A stretch of 64,000 bases of DNA from Magicicada septendecula (lineage: Eukaryota; Arthropoda; Insecta; Hemiptera; Cicadidae): positions 406,083,969 to 406,147,968 of the forward strand of contig CM068371.1 in assembly GCA_034769895.1 (NCBI GenBank), in the 5' to 3' direction. The notes beneath the pieces were generated by a model. The model did no database searches. It was not told where the DNA came from and was given only the letters and a program-made list of their open reading frames with translations. Made by a program: the position numbers and the translations under genes. Below are positions 1 through 9,316 of the stretch, in pieces. The first letter of the stretch is position 1. Every line of letters begins with the position of its first letter.

Positions 1-2391
1 CGCTGTCGCGAATTTCCTGAAACCTAATGGCATTGACTTATCAAAGCTCGTGTGTGTGGTTACTGATGGCGCACCTTCCATGGTAGGTTAAAATAAAGGA
101 TTTGTCGCTCTTCTGAAAAATGATGAACATTTTCCTCCCTTTGTTCACTATCATTGTTTAATTCACGTTGAAAACTTAGCCAGTTGTAGCGGGGCATTTT
201 TGGGCATACCTGGGGTAATAACAGGATTTGTATTTTTTAATAATAAATAACTTGTCGAGTGATAGAAAAATGTTATGACCGAACGGTAAATTTCTTATTT
301 GAAGCGATCGAGACGATGGCAGCATTGTTTGAGACGGTAAAGACCATATGATTCAACAATATTCATATAAACAGTTTTAATAACCGGCAACTGTACCAAA
401 CTCAGTTCAAGGACAATGACGAACACGAAAAACGTAAACACGTTATGTAACAGTAAACACGTTACACAACCAGACATCAGGCGATGTGTTGCGTCAGCAA
501 ATTATGTAACGATGTGTGTCACCAGTTCTGTCAACAAGCCAAAAACAGTCCACTGGCGCACGAATACAAAAGGTAAACCAATCAGAATTGAACGAACAAC
601 AGCCGCTTCACAAAGTAGCGCCTGTAATTCTTCCCAGTATAACGCCATCACCACTCGCGTGTGGTCTGTATAAAAGTTTCGAAACGTAAGTGCGGGCCCG
701 CAACAGACCAAAAATGTGATTAACATATACAAAAATGTGAAGTAAAGTCTAGAAAAATACAAAAGCAATTAACAGTTTTATTTCTTCATTATAAAAACAG
801 TTTTCGGCAATTAATTATTATACCGGACAATGTGCGGAAAAGTGTGACGCCACCAACTTACGGAACAGCTAAGTAGCCATGCATTCATATTAAAATTTCA
901 ACAAAGGTTTTCTTTTAAAATTAATTAAGTAATGTGGAAATAAATTTTAATAACATGTAACACGAGAGCTCTCAAATCATAAAATCATTGTGTGTGTGTG
1001 TGCGTGAGTAAGCGGGTAGACAAAGAAGGCTGGTTTGCGTTGTTGGTATTTTAATTTAATTCATACTTAATTTCTTAAAATTTATTTGGAATTTGTATAC
1101 CATGTTTTCATTCTCATTGTAGCAGAATGATTATATAATTAATAACTTTCGTAAATGTGAATTTCCAGTAGAGAGAGGACGGCAGGAGGTAGTTTGTTAA
1201 TAATAAAATTATAGTAAAAAATGTTAATAAATTTTAATTAATGTGTAAACGTATAAAGTTTCTTTGTTTGATTAAACAACCATCTGATTTCCTGTTCGCC
1301 TAAAAAGAACCCTCATAAATTATTTTCTTACAGTTGGTAAGATGGCGCCCGAGAAATATACAATGTTGGTTAGTGACTTTTATGTGATACAAAAAGGTAA
1401 GTAGCTTCACACAGTCATCTTATATCTGTTCCTGAAATTTCAGAACAGTTAAAACTGATAGTTAAGTTGATCAACTTTTTGGTTTCTAAACGCCTGAATA
1501 AACGCTTACTAAAAGTCTTCTTGCATGATTTATTCAGAACTAATCCTACACGCGGATGTTCGTTGGCTAAGTCGCGGGGCAGCAATTACAAGGGTCTGGA
1601 AAGTTTTCGAAGAAATCAAAGCATTTATTTCTGCCAACGATTATGTCACTAAGTTTCCTGAAATATTCGGGGATGATTTCAAGATCAATCTTGCTTTCAT
1701 GGTAGACCTATTTCAATATCTCACCGAGCTGAACAAACGTCTTCAGGGTCAGAAAAACATAATTTGTGAACTGAAAGAAATTATATTTTCCTTTCGATCA
1801 AAGTTACAAAGATACCTCGGGACGGCAAGTAAAAATGACTTGGTTCATTTTCCTGAACTGGCACATACACTCTCGAGTCTTGGTCGTCCCCACTCGGAGT
1901 GTCCTAAAATTGTCGTTCTGCCAATTCAAGATCTTTTGAAAGAGTTTGCTACACATTTTCATGTACTCGAAGAAAGTGAGCCGTTGTTTAATATGGTGGC
2001 CAATCTATTTCAATTCAATGTTTACTCTCTCAGAAAAATTCAGATTATTCAACAGCACAATCTTACTCGCGCGGAACTTGAATTATTAGAGCTCCAGTCC
2101 TCTCAAGCCTTAATATATCTTTTCGAAAAGGAAAGGATCACAGATTTCTGGGGTGCAAATGATACAATGAAATTTCTGACATTGCGAAATGCTTCTCTCA
2201 AATGCTTGGCAATGTTTGGGACAACCTACCTGTGTGAAAAATGTTTTTCATTAATGAAATACATCAAGAACAAAGCACGATCAAGATTAAATGACTCACA
2301 TTTGGAGGACTGTTTACGTGTGGCTGCAAGCGACTTCTCCTTAGATATTAGTGAAATTCTGAGTAACATTCAGGGCCAACGATCTCATTAG
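1..2391 (+). pseudogene. hAT transposase, GTF2IRD2/EPM2AIP1-like
   Basis: Two parts of one RNase H-fold hAT transposase are visible. Bases 1-184 encode the stretch around VTDGAPSMVG and the HYHCLIH motif, with an in-frame TAA after the glycine. Bases from about 1,440 to 2,391 encode the rest, including HADVRWLSRGAA (the HTEVRWLSRG motif of this family) and the C-terminal dimerisation region (LCEKCFSLMKYIKNKARSRL). The longest open piece is 1,525-2,391 (288 codons); the lead-in around 1,467-1,560 is in another frame, so there is a frameshift near 1,550. The gap between the two parts is filled by an LTR and its remnant. Domesticated relatives exist in vertebrates, but the stop, the frameshift and the insertion argue that this is a dead copy. 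Confidence 0.85.
185..1332 (+). mobile_element. LARD-family LTR with primer-binding site, plus orientation
   Basis: It begins TGTAGCGGGGC, the complement of the GCCCCGTTACA ends of the other LARD LTRs in this window, and ends near CTTACA at 1,332. Its length of about 1.15 kb fits the family. At 1,343 follows TGGCGCCCGAG, the tRNA-Lys-type primer site of the family, so a little internal sequence survives before the hAT sequence resumes near 1,440. The second LTR and nearly all the interior are missing. It interrupts the hAT transposase and points opposite to LARD-A, B, C and D. Confidence 0.65.
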
Positions 2392-2828
2392 CCTGGTGAG
2401 TGTATTTATTATTATTATTATTAAATTTTCATGGTGCTCTCCCACTTGCCCCGGATTATGAAAGGTGCTCTCAATCACAAAAAGGTTGAGAATCCCTGTT
2501 CTACATCATTGACATAACTCATTTTAATATTCAATAACTCATTACTAACAATTTAGTAACCCCCTTCTCCATCATTATTTAATATCCCCCCTTTACCCAG
2601 TTACAATTAGGTAAATCACCTCATGAATAAACCATGTAAGGCATTTACCTTGCTACATAAATACTGTATTTATACCCCTGGCTTGTAACGGCCAGCTCCT
2701 TTCCACACACTCTATTGCTTAATGATGTTGGACTGTAGCGCCCTTTTGCCTCCACAAGAACTGAATTTTATTAGGGTGCAAATGTTGCTTACACTGTTCT
2801 TGCTTCGGCGTTATATAAAAATTCGGCA

Positions 2829-3080
2829 TTACTGGTATCCGAGGACACCAGTAATCCTACTACAATGATTCATACGCCCTTAATACGGTTCTATCATCCC
2901 ATTCGGTGGTAGCCGCTGTTCCAAAGTTCTGTGGATTCCCCTGATTAAACCCCCTGTTAATTTCTAAATTGTACCAATTTCATAAGGCAACCAACCATGG
3001 TCAGTTTAGAATAAGTCTGCCCACAACTGGTTGTCATCCAAAACCATGGTCTGGGCTGGTAAGGCCGGGACCACCCGAAA
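2829..3080 (-). other. Conserved structured noncoding core of LARD-A
   Basis: This stretch is alignable to 15,918-16,166 (LARD-B) and 29,653-29,855 (LARD-C). Three hairpins can be drawn: TTACTGGT/ACCAGTAA (2,829-2,836 with 2,847-2,854), CTATCA/TGGTAG (2,891-2,896 with 2,907-2,912) and TGGTC/GACCA (3,047-3,051 with 3,069-3,073). The last is followed by CCCGAAA. The stems differ in base sequence between the three elements but keep pairing, whereas linkers such as AGCCGCTGTTCCA are nearly fixed. No protein is encoded. The likely role is an RNA structure of the element transcript (packaging, dimerisation or a ribozyme); that part is inference. Confidence 0.6.
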
Positions 3081-3290
3081 TTTGGGGAATCGCATTTAAA
3101 ACACACAATTACATGTTTACGATTCCTACACTTAGTAGTACATCCTACATCCTACTCAATTACACTTAATCAACATAATACAACATAATAGACACTCAAA
3201 TTGAACATCAAACATCATTACATTAAAATAAACAATTTGAAACTATACGTTTTATCACAACTAATAAATCTTTATTAAATTTATAACAAC

Positions 3291-4207
3291 TGAGTTTTTA
3301 TCTTACCTTCGGGTTCCAATCCAGGGTTCTACAGACGAACAAGTTGCAGAAGGATTATTTGGGTTTGATTGTGAAATAATATTAACACAATTTATTCTGA
3401 CTAAAACAACTTACTTTTGGTTTATTATGTGAAATTTACGTTATTTTCTACACTTGTATGACAATTCTCCAGATTCTCTTCTACTTTATGTTTGACACGC
3501 TACTCCAACCCTTTTACAACATCAAATTCATCAACATACATTTGCAATCACTTAATCGCTATCTATTTTAGACAAAATTAATTAAAATAGAGTTATTTTA
3601 TAACAACAAACCAGTACTGTTAATATTTTAGTATTATTCCCCACACACTCTCTCTCACGCTTATACCCATCATACTTTTACAATACTCATTTCTTATTAA
3701 TAGAGCTCTTTCAAAAACTTTTAGTTTGATGACAAAAGGTACTTTACCAGTCTGTGCTTGTACTTAACCAGTCTGTAATAGTATCTGAGCTGTTGCACCA
3801 GTATTGGAGGTTAACAACATCTTGCATTTCACATTCCGGAAATAATTTCGGCTTTCAAAAGCTGGCGTAATTGTTCCGATCACATATCGAACTAGATTCT
3901 CACTGTAACTGAGTTGTATAGTTATATTTTTAGTCAGCCGACTGTATTTTTTCTCGCGCCCTGTTTAATTTAAGACCGCGCGGTCTGAAGAAATTGTGTC
4001 GACTGACTTATTGTTCTAACACTGATTATTAGAACCGCGCGCTCCTGAACTGCCCCACGCGGCCCTGCTGTCTACTTGGCTGGTATACTGATGACTGCTT
4101 ACTGCTACTGTCTGATGCAAACTGGGGTGGCAAAGTGTTTTACTGTAATTCACAGTTACGTAATCCGTCTAGCCGGGCTGTCTAGACATTAACATAAACA
4201 GTCTGCA
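3291..4207. mobile_element. Possible solo LTR (different family) in LARD-A
   Basis: It starts TGAG and ends TGCA, with ACAAC on both sides (3,286-3,290 and 4,208-4,212), the pattern of a solo LTR with a 5-bp duplication. Base composition changes: it holds GC-rich stretches such as CCGCGCGCTCCTG, unlike the AT-rich flanks. LARD-B lacks a matching segment at the equivalent place. The family is not recognised. Confidence 0.45.
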
Positions 4208-4303
4208 ACAACATTGTGCAGTTTTGTAAAAGCAGGGGTTCCTAAAAGGTTGTACCTTGTATGAGTTGACAATTTACTTTATTCATTCTCAGACTCCCAA
4301 TTC

Positions 4304-5530
4304 TGTACTGTTACAAATTCACCTTTACATTTGCATATAAAATTATAAACATTACAACTTGAACTTTCTACTGAGTCTTTTAATAATCAACCTTTAATTA
4401 TTCATCATTTATTATACCATTAAATTCTCCAAAAAAATTTAAATTTGTTATCAACATTCATCTTATACAATATTTCATTTATTAGCTCCTTTCAATTTAA
4501 TTCAACTATTTTATCAAATACATTTTAATTACTTTAATTAAATTCACAATTACCAACTGTCAATTATTAAAGTTGAGTATACTTAACCTTACTACATAAG
4601 TACATTTAACATCAACACAAAAGTATATACAATCTACATTATTATCTGTTATTGTTTACCACAAATCATTTCCTAATACAGTCCATTTCAAAACCCCCTA
4701 CTCACATAATTAAATGTTCATGAACACTAAACGTTTAACCACAATCATCGAATAATAATCTGGTCTTATGTCTACACAATTCATTTTTTATTAAATACAT
4801 CTTGTTATTATGATTATAATAACCATCATCATTTATTTTATCCCCCGTATCAATATAGTATTCTGTTATGTTCTACACTTTTTACTTACCTTACTCTCAC
4901 GCCACTCTGACTTACCGCTCTCAGAAGATCCCCAACTATTAATTGGTCGCCACGATTTTTTTTTATGGTTCAAAATCGAAACCTTTAAATCAAACTTTTT
5001 GCCAGGTTCGTTAAGTGAAATCTTCCATACTGGATAGGTGATGGTAATGTGGTGTAATTAACTTAAAACATGGTTACGCTACTAATTTTTTCAATACGGG
5101 AACTCACTGCCTGCTGGTGCGAAGTCCTAGTCACTGTTCATGGTACCACGTACAATTCCCGTGTGTTGGACGTTGACGAAATTACACTGCCACTGGTTTA
5201 CGTCACTAGAGTAGGCGTGACTTATCCATACTTCCTCCAGCTAGGACTGTATGTCGCACAAAACTTCGTCTTTGCGCCATTTTCGGCAGCGTCGGTTGAT
5301 CTGCTTAGCGTCCCATCCGCGCGCCTGGTTGTGGTTGCGCGTAACACCGTATTACAGTTCTGAGAATTTTACAGTTGTGGGCGACACGCACATTCCATTG
5401 TACTGACTTCACCTTACTGTTCTTTGTTTGCTACGATTTATATTCAACATGTGACTGGCCACGCAGATGAAAATGAATTGTTACAAATTTTTAATAAAAT
5501 AAAAAACCCTTCCCTTTTAGCCCCGTTACA
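4304..5530 (-). mobile_element. LARD-family solo LTR
   Basis: It starts TGTACTG and ends CCCCGTTACA. ATTC flanks it at 4,300-4,303 and 5,531-5,534, a 4-bp target-site duplication. The right part (GGCCACGCA, then an AATAAAATAAA-rich tail and GCCCCGTTACA) matches the end of the LARD-D LTR. It sits between the coding region of LARD-A and its 3' flank: across the junction the minus-strand reading frame closes within a few codons. The plus-strand open frame at 5,070-5,363 lies inside the LTR and is not a gene. Confidence 0.8.
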
Positions 5531-5823
5531 ATTCAAAAACATCATTGCATACTTTTAATTCAAAAATCCTGTCGACATTTGGTATGGTCAATTCTCCCTT
5601 AGTATCATCTGTTACGATTAAATCTTTTATCATTTCTTTAGTATAGTAATCATCTACTACGAGTAACCCCATCTTATATACAGGTAAGTCATCAGCATTG
5701 TTATCACCTCTTGCTGCACTAACCACATCACATGGTAAGAATTCAATATAATCATCAACTCTCTCACTCTTCACTCTCTCCATTAATTCTTTATAACTTC
5801 TACTAATCTCAAACAACTCTATC

Positions 5824-5907
<84 letters not shown>

Positions 5908-6894
5908 AACATCTCTCATCATAACACCATTTCACTTTTTCTCTATCATTCCATGCAGATGGTACTACTACATAAAAACACCTCCTGGGTCTTCCAGGAT
6001 CACCACAAAAACTCAGGGAACAATTTGAAAACACATCGTTTTCTGCTAAGGGACACTCGCCCTTCAAAAACACTTGTAAACCTCTTGGCTCACAATAAAC
6101 CCGGGGAAAATTTACCCTCTGCCCCTACTTCTACTTAAATTCTCCTCATATTCTCTCTCTAACTTACAAACACTGATTTCTACCCCTTCACAACCCCCTA
6201 CTCCCATTACTCTCTCACTCCCACTTACTATCTCTACATTCTCATCATCACTATTTATTTTCATTGTATCACCTTTAAATACCCCGTTTTCGACTATCTT
6301 ACCACTTACCTTGTTAATTAGTTCTGTGTTATTATTCGTAATTATATCACCATTTTTCTCACCTGTTTTGACACCCATGTCGTCTGTTACTTCGTTATTT
6401 CCATTTATACTATCTTTACTTACTTTATTCTCTGTTACCTGATCGTCTTTATTCTCGTTTAATTGGTCTGTCTCTCTACCATTTTCTACCCCCACTACAC
6501 TATCATCATTATCATCACTATTCAATATTTTTTTCTCTAACGCTACCACTTCAACTATGTTACTTTCATTATTATTCGTCATATCTCTAACACTGTCACT
6601 TACCTTCTTATCCATTGCCTGATTTAATTTACTTTCTTGTTTACACACTTCCGTTTGTTCTCTTGCCTCTTTCGTTTGTCTTTTATGATCCTTAATAGTG
6701 CCATCACTATGCCTTTTCCATTCAGCAAATCCTATATTTTGTTCTTTCATTTGTCTAATGTCATCATAGAATCTACGCCAATCATGCTCAGTCATTCTTT
6801 CCATAACCCTTTTAAACTCGTGCAGGAATTCCGTAGTATTCCCTACCACCCCTGATCCACTCACTTTATTTTCTTGTACCTCGGCCACGTTCAA
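5531..6894 (-). pseudogene. LARD-A coiled-coil protein (family protein of the LARDs), broken
   Basis: The reading starts at 6,894. Residues 1 to about 260 are polar and acidic with a predicted coiled-coil character; a block near VCKLEREYEENL corresponds to ELEKEWKE in LARD-C and LARD-D. After a frameshift near 6,100 the second block follows: FLKGECPL, PSAWNDREKVKW and an ER-rich helix. A CT repeat at 5,827-5,906 then reads as about 13 Arg-Glu pairs, and its length has thrown the frame again, so the C-terminal block (SYKELMERV to VDRIFELKV) is in a third frame. LARD-B, C and D carry the same order of blocks. Function is unknown. A Gag-like role is a guess, since no zinc knuckle or major homology region is visible. 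Confidence 0.65.
5827..5906. repeat. (CT)n microsatellite, 80 bp, inside the LARD-A ORF
   Basis: About 40 uninterrupted CT units. LARD-B has only a few such units at the equivalent codons (Val-Glu-Arg-Glu-Ile-Glu-Leu), so the expansion grew from an Arg-Glu coding seed. Confidence 0.95.
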
Positions 6895-7110
6895 AATTAT
6901 TTATATAATACCACTTAACAAACTACAACCCTCCTCATACACACTAGTTACACATATTAATTCACAATACCCGCTACAAAACATAAACACCAATATAGTA
7001 CAGTAAGTAATCAATTCACCAAATACATCGCATTACCAAAACATAACCCCATATTTGCGTCTATTTTTACGTACATACAATTTTTTTATTTCATCTCAAA
7101 CAACCATTTG

Positions 7111-7325
7111 TTGATATAATTTACCTTATAATTTCCATCAAGTGACTTCTAGCGTAATTTGAGCTGGGTTACGCGTTTCAGGCCATATGACCCATCTTCA
7201 GACCTTCACTCCAAAGGAGCTCGTTATAAATTAAAATCCATATTAAAACAAACACACAATAAATAAATACGTAAAATACAATGAATGAACATATTATAAG
7301 CGTACTAGTAACCGACACGGTGCAC
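7111..7325 (+). repeat. PLE terminal segment, inverted copy
   Basis: It is the reverse complement of about 34,968-35,180, running from GATATAATTTACC to the GACACGGTGCA junction, where the match stops abruptly. It contains the complement of the hammerhead-like motif described at 35,086-35,123. The 59 bases between its end and the Gypsy LTR (7,326-7,384) are not repeated elsewhere in the window. Confidence 0.75.
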
Positions 7326-7384
7326 CGCATGTAGCATGTCAAGACTGTGTCGATGGGCACTATTATTTAGTTTTATCTTTAAGC

Positions 7385-8237
7385 TGTAGTGCCCAGTGCC
7401 CAGACCTCCCATGAGCAACTTCTGTTTTTATTATTTCTTTTTGTTTTCTTTATTTGAGACGCAGATGTTCGCCAAGACGCAATTCAATCAGTGTACATGT
7501 CAAATCCAAGGCCTATCTACCCGGATACACGTGTGAGCATCTAGCGGTTAATTATCATATCATATCTGTCCTATCAGTTGTTGTCTGCCAAACCAGAGCC
7601 ACAACACTTCCTTTTCGGACGAGCGTTAACGCCGCATCTGCCCATCACCTATCTTGATATTACGTCAACCATCAAGTTTTGTAAACAACTTCAAGGGCGC
7701 ACGTGGAGACATACTGCACCAGATTTCAATAAATACCCGAGTCCTGACCGCAAAGATGATCATTCGATCTTCCGGTCATACGCTATACAGTCGCGGCCTG
7801 TGTACCGTACGCTCGTTTCAGCCAGAACACTTCTCTACTACAATGAGTTATCTTCTAATTGGTGAGTGAACTACTGTTCGCAGACTTATCAAATACCTGA
7901 CTTAAGAAACATGTAAAATTCAAAGTCTTATTGAACTTAGAATCTTTTTGATCTTAATGAACTTAGAATCTTTTTGAGAGTAAAACAGAGTCACTACTTG
8001 GTTATGTAAAAGTACTTATGATTTACTAACTGTTGAAAGAACACTCAATCATTTGAAGTAGAGTTCATTACGAATTACTGACTATTCATTTGAACACGAG
8101 TTCATTTAGAAATGTTCTCGATAGAAGCTGTAATAGCTAACTAGTTAAGAAGAATGTTAATAAACTTTAAGTGAAGAGCAATTAATTGAAGAGTTGATTT
8201 AAGACCTAGTACCACACCTCCACTCGCTATCCCGACA
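7385..8237 (+). repeat. Gypsy 5' LTR
   Basis: TGTAGTGCCC...CTATCCCGACA. It differs from the right LTR by a tandem 26-bp duplication (second unit near 7,950-7,975), a 2-bp indel and scattered substitutions. The short open frames at 7,454-7,657, 7,578-7,865 and 7,654-7,869 recur in the right LTR and look like chance frames. A GTGAGT donor-like sequence at 7,861-7,866 could feed the env acceptor. Confidence 0.93.
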
Positions 8238-8242
8238 TATTA

Positions 8243-8260
8243 TGGTGTCAGAAGTGGGAT
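8243..8260 (+). promoter_or_regulatory. Primer-binding site, tRNA-Leu type
   Basis: TGGTGTCAGAAGTGGGA starts 5 bases after the LTR. It is complementary to the 3' end of a eukaryotic tRNA-Leu (…TCCCACTTCTGACACCA). It primes minus-strand DNA synthesis. Confidence 0.85.
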
Positions 8261-8331
8261 AGTACTTAATACTTTAAGTTTGTATTGTACTTATTTACCT
8301 CTTTTACGGGGTTAGACGTACCCACTTTGTC

Positions 8332-8667
8332 ATGGTAGTAAAACTTGCATGGGAGTCTTTGTTTGAAAATGATGTCGGATTGCAGAAATTTTTAAGTGAT
8401 AAAAGAATTAGAGGCCGATTTATTGCCATTTTGGGATTAGTTAAATTTAATAGTATTCGTTTTAAAGAAGCTAGTTACATTTATCGGCATGGGCATCCTC
8501 TACAGCCACTCAGATCAGACAAATTTTATCTCAGTTTAAATGACTGGTTGCTGTCAATTAATAAAGAATTAATAGACAAAGAAAAATCTAAAGACGTAAT
8601 TTTTATTTCACAGTCACACGACATCATTGTAGTAGCAAACCCCTATTTGTTACAAGTGGAGTTGTAA
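8332..8667 (+). CDS. Gypsy leader ORF1, unknown protein (111 aa)
   Basis: An intact 111-codon frame between the primer site and gag. I do not recognise it. The product is basic and mostly hydrophilic at the start (LSDKRIRGRF), with a hydrophobic C-terminal third (IIVVANPYLLQVEL). No zinc-binding, protease or membrane signature is visible. Codon use resembles that of ORF2-4 (A/T-ending). It starts at ATG 8,332, about 70 bases after the primer site. It is 47 bases ahead of ORF2. The stop overlaps a GTAAGT sequence at 8,664-8,669, a possible splice donor for a subgenomic RNA. Most Gypsy elements have no gene here, so it may be an accessory gene or captured sequence. Confidence 0.6.
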   Translation: MVVKLAWESLFENDVGLQKFLSDKRIRGRFIAILGLVKFNSIRFKEASYIYRHGHPLQPLRSDKFYLSLNDWLLSINKELIDKEKSKDVIFISQSHDIIVVANPYLLQVEL

Positions 8668-8714
8668 GTGGTACTAGTTATTGACCTGAATTTTCGCAAT
8701 TTGTGTATTTATAT

Positions 8715-8969
8715 ATGGGTAGTAAGAAAACTAAAGTTAGTGACTCGAACGACCAGTGTATGGAATTGTTTAGACCTTTCGGTGCTAGCAGTAGTAGTGT
8801 GTCAAATGTCAATGTACGTCCTAGTTTAAGCCCAGAATTGTTTATGAAGGTAGGCACTAGAGTAGGTGTCATTACCGTTTATTACGAACACGCGACGCAA
8901 AATTTACCGTGTACAGTGCCTTCAATTGCGAAACAACAAACACATATTTATGACGAACCTAGAAAGTAA
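8715..8969 (+). CDS. Gypsy leader ORF2, unknown protein (84 aa)
   Basis: It starts at ATG 8,715 (MGSKKTKVSD); a GTG at 8,703 is in frame but not needed. The product has a Ser-rich middle (GASSSSVSNVN) and ends DEPRK. The stop TAA (8,967-8,969) shares its last base with the ATG of ORF3, giving TAATG. The start MGSKK could suit N-myristoylation (Gly at position 2, basic residues after), but this is only a pattern. No family is recognised. Confidence 0.55.
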   Translation: MGSKKTKVSDSNDQCMELFRPFGASSSSVSNVNVRPSLSPELFMKVGTRVGVITVYYEHATQNLPCTVPSIAKQQTHIYDEPRK

Positions 8970-9166
8970 TGACCAGCCAATCTGGAATTTACTACTTGCC
9001 AATAAGTGACCCTGATGTATTATTAGAGGGATGTGAAAATTTGTTGAAAAATTTATTGCAGAGAATTGTTGAAAAACATATAAACGGGTTTAGTAATTAT
9101 ACTAATGAACCTAACGTTGTGAGAGTTAATATAATAAAAATTGAGATTGAATTTAAACGAATTTAA
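8969..9166 (+). CDS. Gypsy leader ORF3, unknown protein (65 aa)
   Basis: An intact small frame that begins inside the stop codon of ORF2 (TAATG at 8,967-8,971) and ends with TAA overlapping the ATG of ORF4 (TAATG at 9,164-9,168). It has a leucine-rich middle that could form an amphipathic helix (LLEGCENLLKNLLQRIVEK). No similarity is recognised. The overlaps suggest that ribosomes finishing one frame restart on the next, as known for TAATG-linked frames in some retroelements and RNA viruses. Confidence 0.5.
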   Translation: MTSQSGIYYLPISDPDVLLEGCENLLKNLLQRIVEKHINGFSNYTNEPNVVRVNIIKIEIEFKRI

Positions 9167-9300
9167 TGAGTATTTGGGAATTTGTGTGTTCTATTGTATT
9201 AGGGATTATACTAATGATAGTTTTTCTCCTTACTGTATTGTTTCACGTTGGTTACGAAAGCTTGTTGTATTGCTATTTAAACACAACCTTGTGGAAGTGA
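9166..9300 (+). CDS. Gypsy leader ORF4, 44-aa predicted membrane peptide
   Basis: It starts in the TAATG at 9,164-9,168 and stops with TGA at 9,298-9,300, 16 bases before gag. After a short start (MSIWEF) come about 22 nonpolar residues (CSIVLGIILMIVFLLTVLF), enough to cross a membrane, then a short tail with an NTT glycosylation-type triplet. It resembles small viral membrane peptides in layout only. It is shorter than usual gene-calling limits, which would explain why it is missed. Confidence 0.5.
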   Translation: MSIWEFVCSIVLGIILMIVFLLTVLFHVGYESLLYCYLNTTLWK

Positions 9301-9316
9301 CACTAGCAGCGTAACA

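Larger units (their letters stand above)
1..2498 (+). mobile_element. hAT-type DNA transposon, right part
   Basis: The right terminus reads AAAAAGGTTGAGAATCCCTG and stops at 2,498. This is the usual right end of Charlie/GTF2IRD2-type hAT elements (its complement starts CAGGGATTCTCAACC). The 8 bases after it (TTCTACAT, 2,499-2,506) would be the target-site duplication, whose partner lies left of the window together with the left terminus. The body encodes a broken transposase and carries a LARD LTR at 185-1,332. Sequence right of 2,506 belongs to LARD-A, so the hAT jumped into LARD-A. Confidence 0.75.

Noticed and set aside
185-1440. Reading the gap in the hAT transposase as a genuine intron
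   Set aside because: The gap begins like a LARD LTR and contains a primer site (TGGCGCCCGAG), so an insertion explains it better.
7454-7869. Small open frames repeated at 24,108-24,517
   Set aside because: They lie in the two Gypsy LTRs; an indel shifts one frame without sign of coding constraint.
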